Below the pieces are notes generated by a model. That model was not told the DNA's origin, did not search any database, and saw nothing but the letters and a program-made list of their open reading frames with translations. The position numbers and the translations under genes are program-made. Shown one piece after another: positions 20,219-31,912 of a stretch of 64,000 nucleotides of DNA. This DNA comes from Trochalopteron elliotii (Eukaryota > Chordata > Aves > Passeriformes > Leiothrichidae): assembly GCA_024734555.1 (NCBI GenBank), contig JANPWX010020340.1, positions 1 through 64,000 on the forward strand, given 5' to 3'. Each line of letters begins with the position of its first letter. Position 1 is the first letter of the stretch.

Positions 20219-20224
20219 TTTATT
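20219..20224 (-). promoter_or_regulatory. candidate SH3BP4 polyadenylation signal
   Basis: AATAAA on the minus strand (TTTATT on plus), about 320 bases past the SH3BP4 stop codon. It is the nearest canonical hexamer. Longer 3' UTR forms ending further left are possible. Confidence 0.5.
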
Positions 20225-20545
20225 TGTAAATGCCTAGAAAACGTGATCTCTTTTGGGATCCTTCCCCACCCCTTGCCCTCTTGAAAGTGGTTTTTTTTAG
20301 TAAGAAATAGTGTAACTGGGTGAAAACCCATCCCCTTCCAGATGAATTCCCATCAAGGTGGGGATATCTCCTGCTCATTTCCAGTCGTGGTGGAGAACTT
20401 GCAAACTTTGGCCTCTTCAAACCCAGGGGAGAGCAACCTCCACTCCTCCCCTTTACAGTCAACTGCTTAAGAAAAGGGAGGCAGGGGAGGAAAAACAGCA
20501 CAAGGAAAAAACATTCCCAGTCAGGGAGAAGTGGACAGACAGGGG

Positions 20546-20770
20546 CTAGATGGCAAAATCCTCGTGGTCCTGGGGGCTGAAGGCAGCTGCCCGCAGCATG
20601 TCCAAGGAGTTGACCAGGATCAGGGTGCCCGTGAGGTGCTTCCAGCGCTTGGTGATGGGGTTCTTCATCTTGTCCAGCCCCGTGTGCAGCTCCTGGATGA
20701 CATCCCTGTAGCTGTCCCCCATCTGGCTGCTCCAGGTGAGCAGGAAGTCGTATGCTGGCTTCCACATGGC
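20546..20770 (-). CDS. SH3BP4: SH3BP4 coding exon 4 (last)
   Basis: 74 codons plus stop. The acceptor on the minus strand is ctccccag|GCCATGTGG, phase 0. It encodes residues 891-964, [13 protein letters not shown] through [11 protein letters not shown], which is the end of the death-domain-like region. Identity to the human C-terminus, as I recall it, is very high. Confidence 0.96.
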   Translation of the reverse strand, partial: AMWKPAYDFLLTWSSQMGDSYRDVIQELHTGLDKMKNPITKRWKHLTGTLILVNSLDMLRAAAFSPQDHEDFAI

Positions 20771-23700
20771 CTGGGGAGAGGGGGGGACAGGAGGGAGGGG
20801 ATCAGAGCTCAGCCAATGTGGCAGTGATGAAGGAGACAGGACTCCACTTCTCCATGCAGAAAAAAGCCAATTCTTCATTCACATAACTCATTTTATTCTC
20901 ATGTTCAACTCCAACTGGTGGGTAGTTTTCTTGCCCCCTTAATTCATTGGTTAGCAAACAGCATTTTTTACCTGCTTATCAAACCTCTCTATTCTTGGAT
21001 TGTTTACATTTTTTTTTCACTGATTCTCACGGGATAGGTTTATTTATGCAGGTGCAAACTTATCTTTCTCACAAGAATAAATTGTTGTGTTAACTGACTT
21101 TCATTGTCAAGACTCTCTCACGTGGGAACTTAGCTAGCTGCTGAGCTCCACTTAGAAGAAGTGACAGGCTTAAGGCCTGATTTTATAAAGTTTTTCTAAG
21201 ATTCAATGTAACACTGAACCAGGTAGACATTTTCTATATAAGGAAAAGGGTTCCAGTTTCACCTTAAGACTTTTAGGGGAAAAACACTAGAAATGTCTTT
21301 GCTGTCCTGGTAGGAATTGGTGAGGTGCCAAGACAAAAACATTGATAGGTCTCTTTACCTGTTCCTCAGAAAAGCAGCTGTTCTCTATTGGGCTGTTTGC
21401 CAAAAAAACCCACCTAAATCCTTCAATACTTAAGGGAGAGCACATTTGAGGCTTCTCAGTGCATTTTCAGGGTGTTGTAGCAGGTGTGTGGGACCTGTCC
21501 CTACACCGTGAACAGCTTTGTTCTTTTGTTTTGTATTATTTTCTTCTTTTATTAAAACCTTTTTGCTTTTTCAAGACACACTCATTCACGCCATCTCACT
21601 ATTATTTTAAGCCATTTTCTGTGAGGTGCTGGACACTCTCAGAGCTATTGAACCCTTGCAGAGCTAAATACACCTGGCTCTGGGAGAAATTCAATAATTC
21701 TTACCTGGATGCAAGAAGCCAGCATCCCAGAACAGGCACATTCCTGGGACAACAACCCCCCAGCACCCTCAGATCCCTGTGACCCTCCAACAAGAGTGTG
21801 CTCCGGAGGAATCACCAGATTGGAATGGTTTGGGCTGGAAAGACCTTCGGGCTGGAAAAAGCCTTTGGGCCCAGCCATTAACCCAGCGGGCTTGGCAGTG
21901 CTGGCTCAAAGCCAGATTTAAACATCCCAAAGCCTTTTTCCATCCCAAAGGCCTTCTCCATCCGGAAGGATCCCAAGGCCTGCAGCAGCCCCGCGGGGGC
22001 CCGGCCCTCACCTCGCTGTCCACCGTGCCCGTCTTGTCGCGGTGCGGGGCCTCGTAGGCGTCCATCTGCTGCCTGGACACCTTGGCCAGCTTCTCGGCCA
22101 GCTCCCGCCAGCGCTGGGCCACCTCCACGGCCGTGGTCAGCAGCACAAAGTCCTGGATCAGCCGTACCACCAGCCCCTGGCAGTCCATCTTCAGCAGGGC
22201 CTGGAGGACACCGGGAGAAGCAAGCACGGGGTCAAGGCCGGGGATGAGCGCCTAGTGAATTCACCCCAGGAGCGTCCCCAAAATCCTCCTGCCTCCTTTT
22301 CAGTGACAGCTGGGGAAATTAGGCCACCAGGCTTGGCAAGGGAATAATCCCATGAACTGCACAAAGCACTCTGACCCCTCTAGGATGGGGTTTGCAGCCT
22401 CATTCTCCAGGCAACCCCTCCTGAGGAGTCCAGGCCCCACCTTAAGCAGTTTAAAGCATCCCAGGGGCTGAGGACAACAGATGCTTTTAATCAAGAGATT
22501 TAATCCAGACTCCAAACCAGAGCTGCAGGATCCTTCAGAGCAGTGGGCAAGGGACAACCAGGGCGTTTTGGGATGGGACCTGGACATCAGCCCTGCGAGG
22601 GGGTGGACTGGGGTAAGACCCAGGTAAAGATTCCGACACTACGGGACCATTGCTCAGCTTGGGATGTTCCTCCTCTTCTCCTCCTCTTCCTGCATATTTT
22701 ATTGTCCTAAAAGACGAGATTTTCCACAAATGGTTCTGAAGTGGAAAGAGCAACTACATCAGTCTGGGTTTTCTAGGTAGGAATGACTTAGTCGGGCAAA
22801 AAAGGATGGAGTAGGGTTAGCTCCTGCCTTAAAGTGTCAAATCACATTAAAATTCCCTCAGACTGGGATGAAGCTGCAGTAGGGGAAAACCCTCAGTGCA
22901 GCCCTGGGAAAGGAAGGGTTGAATGGCAGTGTTCAGTCTCAGAGGATGGGATCTGACTGCCAGGATTGGATCATCATCCCACTCCCCAGGGTTGCCAGAG
23001 CCTCTGCCAGAGCCTCTGGACCACAACAGTCCCAGGAGCAGCAACCCCACCCTTGGGCAAATCCCACCCTGAACCTCAGGAGGGGGTTTGATGTTATTAA
23101 GAAATGGAACTCAAGCAAACAGACCCTTCACAGCAGCACAGGGATGGTTCTTACAGAAATCATAAGGATAAGGTGGTTCCCCACATGGCCAGAATCCACC
23201 TTTCTGCTCCTGTGGATCCTGACATTCCTCTCCCAACACAGGAGTTGGTCTGGGCAAATCCAGGTTTGGCTCTGGGGCAAAGAAGGGTTAAATCCTCCCA
23301 CTGGAGACTGCACTGGGGACAGCTGAGGGAGGGAAGATGGGAACATCTGAAACCACTCCAGCGATTTGCAAAGCAAATGCACGTTGATTTTCCCTTTATC
23401 TGCTCCCAGCTTAAAGCTGAGCTGGGCTCTAATCACAGCTGCAGCCCAGCACGTGCCTGCTCCTCCAAAGTGCTGACACCGGCTCCTGTGGGAGCCAGGG
23501 AGGCCATAAACCCCCTCGTTAAACGAGCAAGGAAAAGAGCACTCACTTGGTTTTGCAAAAAGACATTAAGGAGCGTTTAGATCTCACACACCTGCTCCAG
23601 ACAGCCCTCTCCTCTCCTACAGCCCACGGATCCACCACCCCCTCTGGATCCACCACCCTCTCTACAGGCAAGGGATCTGGAGGGCTCTAAGGAAGGGGCA

Positions 23701-26700
23701 GACTGAACATCCTCAAACCTGCCTTTCCAGGCAGCTGGATCCCGTGCACGACCTGGCATTTAGGAGAGCAGGGTGAAGGAGCTGCTCTCATCTCCTGCCC
23801 GAGGTCAGAGGCAGTGCTGCAGGGTTAAGAAGGATGGAGCTGCAGGAGATGGATTCTCCTGCTCCTTTGCTGCAGGAGATGAATTCTCCTGCTCCTTCTG
23901 CTGCTCCACGTGAACAACAAAGCAGCAGTAAGGAAAATACCCGGGAGGCCCCCTCATCAAGAACTGCAAAACTACTCAGAACGACTCTAGGAGAGATGGA
24001 TCCGTCTGGAGCACTGCAGGTTAACTCTGAAACCTGGTGATGGCCACAGCACCACCTGCTGTGCCCTGGCAGCTCCAATCACAGGGGCAGAGGTGACAGG
24101 ATGTGGGGACAGCACCAGAGCCACATGGGGATAGGGCACAAGGCATCACAGAGGCCGAGGTGGCAGTCAGAGGGGGAATGTTACTGGAAACGGCGAGACA
24201 CTGGGATTAGCTCAGCAGACTTAATCCTCCAGTGGGATTATGCTACAATTTTTTCCATCCTCCTCTCTTGCCCTGGACAAGCCTCCTGGAATAGCTGGGT
24301 CCACTCACTGCGTCTCCATCCCTCATCACCCAGGTGTGACCCGGGTTGTGCTTTGCCAGAACCCTTGGAAATATTTATTATTTATTCCCCTGGGAGCCGC
24401 TGGAACCAGCTCCACCAGCCCAGCAAAGAGCAAAGGAGGTGTTTGATATTCAAATCCCAGTTCAAAGCAGGAACACCTCAACTTAAAAGGCATCCAGGGG
24501 AGGCTGAATTTACATCCCAGCTTTGAAATGCAGAATCCCATTTCCTAATGAAGGAAAGCAGCATTGTGGAGGAAAACAGCTCCCCCCTGGGACTTCCTGA
24601 AACACGAGGGATAAAGCCCCCAAGGAGACCATGAGACCCACGGGGTCAAAGGATGCTCGTGCATGGGCTCATCATCCTCTCTAGGATACAGGTCAGATTT
24701 TGACCCAGAAAAGCTGGCTCTGTACAAGTGTTCCCCAAAATAACCCTTGTTGAGGCATCAAACATCTCTTTCACTCACCATTTTGGCTGTCACCACCTCC
24801 TAAATCATCTCACACGTTTAAAATACCCACACTCAGCCTTAAATACAGATTTTTTTCTTTTACCTCATACAGTCGTGCACTGCCTCCGTGGGGTAATCCC
24901 CTTGGACATGACACCCAGCTGGATCTCAGTATGCTGAGGGTGGTGAGGCCCTGGTAAAGGCTGCTCAGAGATGTGGCTTCACATCCCTGGAAGTGTCCAA
25001 GGCCAGGCTGGATGGGGCTTGGAGCAACCTGGGATAGTGGAAGGTGTCCCTGCCCATGGCAGGGGCTGGAAAGGGACAGGCTTTAAGGTCTCTTCCCACC
25101 CAAAGCCAGGGAGACCCTGACCTGCAGATCTTTAGGACAGCTCCAGCCCCCCAGCAGCCCTTTGAGGGCTGCACACACCAGGGATGAGCAGACACTGTTG
25201 GCAGGAGAGAGGCAGCACATGGATACCTGGATACCGGGAGTCAGAGCAAACAAAACAATGGGAGGGGAAAAAAAAATAAATCCCAAGCTCATCTCCTGTG
25301 TGACCTTTACAAGTAGCCTGGAGAAGAACAAGCTCATAGTTTCCTCTGCACAGCTCCCTGCTGCTGTGCCAGGGGCCATTCCCAGCAGACTCATGTTTTT
25401 CCCAACAGCAGTGTCTGTTGGAAGGATGATAAATGAGAGTCTCTCTGACAGCCAGAGAGGGAGAAATGCTGTGTCTCAGGGCAGGTCTAACCCCACGGGC
25501 CAGGCACCAGGGGCAATGAAATCTTCTTGAATCCATGCCCAGCTTTTTTATCCAAACCATCCATGTGCTGCCTGCTTCCAACGGGCAGAGAGGAGGGAGG
25601 GAGAGCTTTCCCTCTCTGCTGAGTAATTCCTGAGCCACATCCCCCTGAGTTACCTTCACACTCCACTGCAAGTGCCTGATTAGAAAAATAGTAATTAAAG
25701 GCAGATTACTGATTAACCAGTCATCATGACCAGGCTTTTCCTTGCTTGGCTGCTGGTGCACAACTCTGCCACTGGTGTTTTGTGTACTCAACACTGATAA
25801 ACCTGCTTCCACTTTTCCTTTCCCTGTTCTTTTGAGGGGAGACAACCAACTTTCAGCTGAAATGGCCACACTGGAGCTTAGTGCAGCTGGTATCTCTTGC
25901 CAGAAAGCCACTCCATTTGTTACAAATAAAATCAGATTTAAACACAATAAAATCCATTACTGCTCCACTGCCATCCCCTGAAACATCATTATTTTCCTCC
26001 TTTAACAGGCTCAATCTAATTTCTCCATAGGCTAAGGAGGATTTGACAGCAGCCAGGGGTTTGGAAGCAGTATCAAGTTCCACCAAGAAGGGAGCTCATC
26101 CTTTATCCACAGGCTCAGCCTCACAGAGAGCAGGATTAGAGAAACAAGGAGAATAAAACCTGCCCTGGGACTCTGCTCTCCGGGCAGCCACAGGGGAGCA
26201 TGGTGTTTTCCTGCAGCTCCCAGGCCTCCCCTTGAGTCAGCAGCTCTCTGAGCCTTATCTTTCCCTTTGTCTCCCCAGTGAGGATTCTCCACGACCTACA
26301 GAGTTGTCTGGGATACCTGAAAACAACGGGGATAGATAAAAGCAACACCTACAGGGTTTGCAAACAGGTAACGCAAACGGCACAAAGCTCCCGGAAGCAT
26401 CTAACAAGAGCAGCACAGATTTCATCCCAACATTCACTGAGCTTGATGGAACAAACCCTCCCTTGGGGGAAACAGGGGGGCCAGAGGGGGGATTTTCCAA
26501 TCCTGGATGAGGAAAGGGTCACTGACAGCCCAGGAGAACCCTGCAACAGAAGCAGCGTTGGTGGCATCACCTGAAAGCTGAAAGTCAAAGCTGAAATGTC
26601 GCCTCACAGGCCCCAAAGTGGCACCTGGGCACAGGGAATGCTCTGGACAACATTTCCATGAATAACAACGGATTCCACACTCTTCAAAACACCTTCTGCT

Positions 26701-29700
26701 CAATCCTAAAATTTCCCCCTTCTCCCTAAAAGGCGTGTGGGAAGTGAACTCCTTCATTCAGCTCCGGTCCCCTTTTTGCCATAATTTCATTTTGCCAAGC
26801 AAGGCCGCCGCTATTCCTTAATCCAATTGACATTTTAAACCATCCTGTTCTCCATAAATCAGTTGTTCTGCTCCTGTGGGAGAGCACGGAATGGGAGAGA
26901 GCTGCAAATCTCTTCCAGACATTTTGCCCTGTATTTTCTTTGGCTCACTTCCTATGAAATGCTAGAAATGATTGTGGAGATGATATTTCGTGAGGGATTT
27001 ACTTGCTAATGGCATCCTAGAAATACGGGCAGGCAGCGCTCCTCCCAAATTCCTTCCAGGACAAGGAGCAAGCCACACATTTCCATTTGCAATGTATAAA
27101 ACATCCCAGCTCAGAGATGCCCTTGGTTTAGCTGCCACTCAAAAAAAAAAGGCTCCTCATCCCTGAAAGTGTTCCAGGCCAGGCTGGACAGGACTTGGAG
27201 CAACCTGGGACAGTGGAAGGTCTCCCTATCCATGGCAGGGGGTGGGACTGGATGAGCTGTGAGGTTTCTTTCAACCCAAGCCATTGTGTGATTATGGAAT
27301 TCCAAGCACCTGAGCGCTCCAAGTACCTCATTATTGCCATGATCCCACTAAACCATGAGCCCACCAACCACAGGGCTGGACTCCCACCTGGCAGTGCCCA
27401 GCAGTCTTCAAAAGACCTTCGAGATGGGCCTTGCTCTCTAAAGACTGAATTAAGAAACTTCCACCTCCCCATACCTCTCTGCAGAGCCAGGAATGAAGCC
27501 CTCCTTCGCCAGGCCTCAGACTCACCGTCATCAGTTCCTTCTGGAAGGATTTCCTCTCCTTGTTCTCCACGCTGTTGCAGTCTTCCTTCAGCTTCTCCAG
27601 GACGGAGGCCACTCGCTCCGGCTCGCTGTCCAGCTCCGCCCGGCAGAAGAAGGTGAGCGGCAAGTTCAGGTAGCCCAGGGCATCGGCGAAGGAGCGCCAG
27701 CTGCTGAGGTTCTCCATCAGCAGAGTCCTCACCGAGGCATAGATGTAGGTCAGGAACTTGCAGGGCCTCAGGATCTGCTCCAGCAGCAGGCTGGTGGTGA
27801 GATCCGGCCCGGAGAAATAGCTGGGCTTGACCTTCCCCACCACCAGCACGTTTTTGGTGTGCACAAGGCCGATCTTCCCCTGGTAGTAGCCAATGTACCA
27901 CTCCTTGGTCCACAGCTGGCCCTTCAACCTGATCTTCTCCTCACTGAGGAGGGCTATGACGTCTCCCTTCTTGTACTCCAGCAAGTAGTGGTTTTTGCTC
28001 TGCCTCACCACCGTCTTCAGCAGCTTCCCATACTTCAGGCTCAGCACTGGCCGGTCCTGAAAAACCGGATACTTGGCGGTGGCAGCCAGAGGGGAGAGGA
28101 TGATCTTCCCCACCTCGTTCTTCTTGAGGAACCGCCTCTGCCCCGCGGGCTTGATGGCGCTTTTTGGAGGCGGCTGCGGCGTCTGGACACAGAACTGGGT
28201 CAGAATGGCATCCTGGTCATCCTTGACCTGTATCCTCAGCGTGAAGTCCGAGAGCTCGTTGGGGTCGTGGGACGAGATGGGGAAGATGAGGCGGCTGACC
28301 TTGCCCAGCTTCATCTGGAAGCCCCGCACGATCTTGGCTTGCTCGCTGGCCTTCACCTCATAGTTGGTCATGTTGGAGAACATGCAGAGCTTCAGGTCCT
28401 GGGGCCGGGACAGGGCGAACTGGTGCTTCCCCCAGAGCTGGAGGGCGACGGGAGCCGGGCCATGGGACTGCCTGGTGACCTCGTTGACCAGCAGGGTCTT
28501 GGGCGCGCACTCGTGGCCGAACACGGCCACCACGGTCTTGAAGGAAGGGTGGATGTGCTTGGGGCCGTAGACACCCACCGTGACCTTCTTGCTGATGTAA
28601 TCCCACACGGTGTAAGGGTAGAGGATGTTCTGGCCCTGCGCCACGGCCGCCACGTACATGCAGGGCTCCAGGTTCTCCAGCTGCACCTGGATGGTGTCCC
28701 CGTAGGAATAGCTCAGCTGCATCGGCGTGTACGGCCCCTCCTTCACGTCACTGCGCAGGCACTGCAGCCCCACCAGGCTCTTGCTGATGGTGTCGTTCTT
28801 GACTTCCGCCGACACCTTCATCTCCAGGATGATGAAGGTCTTCACCTCCATGTTGCTGAGCTTGATCTGCAGGACGGGGCTGATGGTGCTGCACTTGTCG
28901 CTGTTCAGCTCCAGCGGTGGGTCCAGCATGGCCTTCATGGAGATCTGCTGCGTCTCCCCAGGGCACACGTGGCCCTCGGGCACGTGGATGCTGATGTTGG
29001 TGTCCGGCAGCTGGACGGCCCCGCCAGAGCTGTCCAGCTTGCACACAATGTTGGTCTCCACCGGTTGCGTCTGACCCCAGCCAGGATTTTGGCCGAGCAA
29101 ATCCAAGTCATGGCAAGACCGAGCCAGCTTCCTGTGGTTCAGCCATGCTGTCCTAAAATCCTCCCTGCTCTGGAACTGCTCAGGGGTGGGAGACTTCAAA
29201 CCGCTGAAGAAACAGGACGACGCCGGCGCGTCCGACTTGGCCTGGAGGACAGACAGCTCAGACAAGCTGTAGGAACGTTTGCTTCGGAAGAAGGGGTTAT
29301 CCCTTCTCACGGGCTGTTCCACATCCAGCTTGTTTGTGGAGGGAAACTCATCAAAAAGGTTCCCCAGGCTGCTGTTGGCAGCCAAACTGGGAAGAGCCGA
29401 CGTGGGGGCCCCCGTGTCGAACAGCAACAAATCCACAGCGACGCTGGAGTCGGACTCTTTGTCCGAGCCGGGCGCCGCTTGCAAATTCCCATTCAGGAAC
29501 GGGTTGGTCTGCACCCCGTTCAGGAAGGGGTTGTTGTGGTAGGATTTGGCAGAGTTTCTCTTCACGTCAGTCCATTCCCCGAGCAGGTCCAGCTCCTTGA
29601 CGCCCTCGTCGGGGCTCTCCAGTAGATTGTCGATCATCCCGCTGTCCGTGAGGGAGGAGTTGCGGTAGTTGACGGGCTGCACGTAGGAGGAGGGGATGTA

Positions 29701-31833
29701 GCCCATCTCCGTGGTGTTGTGGGCGTACCACCACTCCCCTCCTGATGTGTCCAGCACGTACAGGTGGTCCCCTTTGGAGAACTTCAAGGTGGTGAAATTT
29801 GTGGGACAGTAATCCTTGATTGCTATGACTTCCTTCGCGTTCCCAAAGGACGTGGGATTGTCCACCAGCAAGGCACTGGGAGAAGGCACTGCAGAGGCAA
29901 GGAGGAGACAGCACTGTGAGAGATGCATGACAGAGTCACCACTGACTTGGAATCCTTTATTCCAGGTCTCCCCTTCACCTTGTTTTAAGTGATGAAGGTA
30001 GTTTTGGAATAACTGAATCATTAACGTTGGAAAAGGCCTCCAAGATCATGGAGTCCAACCATTAACCAAGCACTGCCAGGTCCACCACTAGGCCATGCCC
30101 CCAAGTGCCACATCTCTGTGTTTTCTGAACACTTCCAGGTTCACTAATTCCCCTGGGCAACTTCTCAAGCCTGAAGGTTATTTTTCTCCATAACATTTTT
30201 TCAAGAGAACCCCACTATTTCTGGTACCGTCACACCTCTCTTCCCTAAAGGGTTCATCCAAACCCAAGATAACTCTCCCTGCAAGCTAAAAGCCCTCTTG
30301 CTCTGCTGTAACCCCTCTCCTGCACATGTCAAACATGCCCAGAGAAGCTGTGACTGCCTCTGAATCCCTGGAAGTGTTCCAGGCCAGGTTGGATGGGGCT
30401 TGGAGTAACCTGGGCTCATGGAAGGTGTCCCTGCTTTCAGGTCCCTCCCAAATCAAACCGTTCTGTGGTTCTAAAGATTACCCCATTTGAACCCTCACAG
30501 AATCCCAGCACCTCCCTCCCTCCCTGCTGTTCTGGTCCTGGCAGCATCTCCAACCTCCCTTTGCAGAAGTGACAGTGGACGAGTTTTCTGCCAGGGGATC
30601 CCAATTTGCATCCAGGCTGGGTTAAGCCTACACTGCCACCCTATTTATTGGCTTTGCTCTCATTTTCAGGAGGTGTTTCTGTCAAAAGTGCTAAAAACAA
30701 GCTGCAGATGATGCTCCATCAATGGTTAAACATGTGCTGTCTCCCTAGAGAGACTGAAGAAAACAAGGAAAGCTGGATTTTCACCAACAGGGAGCTGCAA
30801 GGGAACTGGGACAGCACCTGCTTCAACAGGCTTGAGAGCTCCCTGGGAGGAAAAGGGAGTTTAGAAAAACACAGGAAGCCCTTAAAATCCCAGAGACAAA
30901 GGGATGGGAGTTCAGACTGCACATCCCTGCAGTCACCACTCGCAGGCTGGCAGCACTTCTCACCCACGGAAATAACAAGGCAAGGGAAGATACAGCTGAG
31001 CAAAGAGAAGCCTTTAAATATAGCCTGGGGATCGAGCATTCGGAGGAGAAGAGTTTTGTACACATCCTGAACAACTCATCCGCCAGCAGGCAAAGGCGTG
31101 AGGACATTCATCCAGTGGAAAACTGCACAGAAACTCTAAATTGGAATTATTTTGGCAGCCTGCTAGGCTGGAAGCCGCTGTTAACTCAGTCATCCTACAG
31201 GATGGAGCATTTTTGGTGTCAGATCAGACAGGCAGGTGGCTGTTCCCGTGTCCCTCCAGCTGGGCACACAGGGGTTAACAGGGATGTGCTGAAACCCCTC
31301 GGAGAAGAGGAGCAATTCTTATCTTTGCATTAAAACCCACCTAATTTGCAGCAAGCGTTTGATGTTCAGGTGCTACATCTGCAAAAACAATCACCTTTGT
31401 GCCTGTCTATTTTCAAGGCCCTCAGCGCTCCCCAGCTTCCACCTGGAGTTTTTCCTTGGGATGCTCTCCTGCCAGGGGAGCAGTAATTCCCCTCCCACCT
31501 GACCACAGCTTTCATGCCGGGTAAGGAAAACACAGCAGGGAAAAAAAAAACAATAAGAGGTGGGAAAAAAAAAAGAAGGATTGTTGGAGGAGCAACCTGC
31601 AGGCTCCCAGCGCTGGGGAGAGGGAATGCTTTTGCCACCGCCTTGCTGGTGCCACTGAGCCCTCCCAGGGAGTGAGGACGGGCCTGAAATGAGGAGGGGG
31701 ATGGTCCCCACGCACCTTTGACGTCGCAGAGGGTGGTTTCAGCCAAGCCCTCGCCCAGGTCGATGAGCGTGCCCTCGGACCGGCACCGCGGGAGCCCTCC
31801 CGAGTTGGCCGCCCGGATCCTCTGCGCTGCCAT
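20546..31833 (-). CDS. SH3BP4: SH3BP4, SH3 domain-binding protein 4 (complete coding sequence, four coding exons)
   Basis: Spliced model is complement join(20546..20770, 22012..22200, 27526..29888, 31716..31833), giving 964 residues against 963 in human. SH3BP4 is a cytosolic adaptor that binds clathrin-coat partners and controls transferrin and growth-factor receptor traffic. It also binds Rag GTPases to restrain mTORC1. Domains in order: SH3 about residues 58-114 (ALYDY-like core, [16 protein letters not shown]); EH-binding NPF motifs at 159-161, 168-170 and 237-239; a basic-serine stretch [11 protein letters not shown] at 241-251; ZU5 from about 317; a UPA-like middle; a second SH3 in roughly 655-725; and a death-domain-like helical C-terminus ending EDFAI. 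All three splice phases agree and no lesion is seen. The gene is transcribed toward UGT1A. Confidence 0.97.
20826..21620 (+). mobile_element. AT-rich LTR-like block in SH3BP4 intron 3
   Basis: This AT-rich block differs sharply from the flanking intron. Its right end has LTR-like features: 'gggacctgtccctacac', then ATTAAA inside a T-rich tract at 21541-21580. No internal retroviral genes were recognised. Boundaries and orientation are uncertain. Confidence 0.35.
21805..21880 (-). repeat. short CR1 3' terminus in SH3BP4 intron
   Basis: Reverse CR1 start block 'ggaatggtttgggctggaaa' followed by diverged sequence. Confidence 0.45.
22012..22200 (-). CDS. SH3BP4: SH3BP4 coding exon 3
   Basis: 189 bp, 63 codons (residues 828-890), phase 0 at both ends. 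The acceptor is gtcctccag|GCCCTG and the donor GAG|GTGAGG. It encodes [18 protein letters not shown] through [12 protein letters not shown]. Exon length is identical to human. Confidence 0.96.
24935..25104 (+). repeat. CR1 LINE 3' fragment
   Basis: Forward CR1 tail: 'ccctggaagtgtccaaggcc', 'gcttggagcaacctggga', 'ggtctcttcccacccaaa'. Confidence 0.75.
27150..27300 (+). repeat. CR1 LINE 3' fragment
   Basis: Forward CR1 tail ending 'ttcaacccaagccattgtg'. It lies about 225 bp outside the SH3BP4 exon 2 donor. Confidence 0.75.
27526..29888 (-). CDS. SH3BP4: SH3BP4 coding exon 2 (large central exon)
   Basis: 2,363 bp. The minus-strand acceptor is ctctgcag|TGCCTTCT and the donor ACG|GTGAGT. It carries residues 40-827: first SH3 domain, the three NPF motifs, ZU5, UPA-like region and second SH3. 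A single exon holding most of the protein is typical of this gene. The exon is GC-rich in third positions, which produces a long open frame of 710 codons on the opposite strand. That frame has no family resemblance. Confidence 0.97.
30022..30170 (-). repeat. CR1 LINE 3' fragment
   Basis: Reverse CR1 tail of the older subtype ('gttggaaaaggcctccaag', 'gtccaaccattaacca'), similar to the one at 1529-1752. Confidence 0.7.
30335..30473 (+). repeat. CR1 LINE 3' fragment
   Basis: Forward CR1 tail in the intron between SH3BP4 coding exons 1 and 2. It ends 'aaaccgttctgtggttct'. Confidence 0.7.
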
Positions 31834-31912
31834 CTCCGCTCCCGGCGGGCACTACATGGCCATGGCCTCTCTGCCGGTGACAGGGACCCCAGTGTCACCT
31901 CGGGGGACCAGC
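31716..31912 (-). CDS. SH3BP4: SH3BP4 coding exon 1 with start codon and part of the 5' UTR
   Basis: Coding part is 31833-31716 (118 bp), [13 protein letters not shown] to TLCDVK, with the donor AAAG|GTGCGT splitting a valine codon. The ATG has a favourable context (gcggagATGG). Upstream, the pyrimidine-rich minus-strand tract ending tgtcccccag|GCT at 31913 is a good acceptor. It implies 79 bases of 5' UTR here (31912-31834) and further untranslated exon(s) at higher coordinates. Within the UTR is a three-codon upstream ORF (31863-31852). Confidence 0.93.

Larger units (their letters stand above)
22201..27525. other. SH3BP4 intron between coding exons 2 and 3
   Basis: 5,325 bp with no coding evidence. 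It contains CR1 fragments at 24935-25104 and 27150-27300. The remainder is unique and includes an AT-rich stretch around 25680-25980. No RNA gene is recognised. Confidence 0.7.

Noticed and set aside
27493..29625. 710-codon open frame on the plus strand
   Set aside because: It lies antisense to SH3BP4 coding exon 2. It arises from the GC-rich third positions of that exon, and its translation matches no family I recognise.
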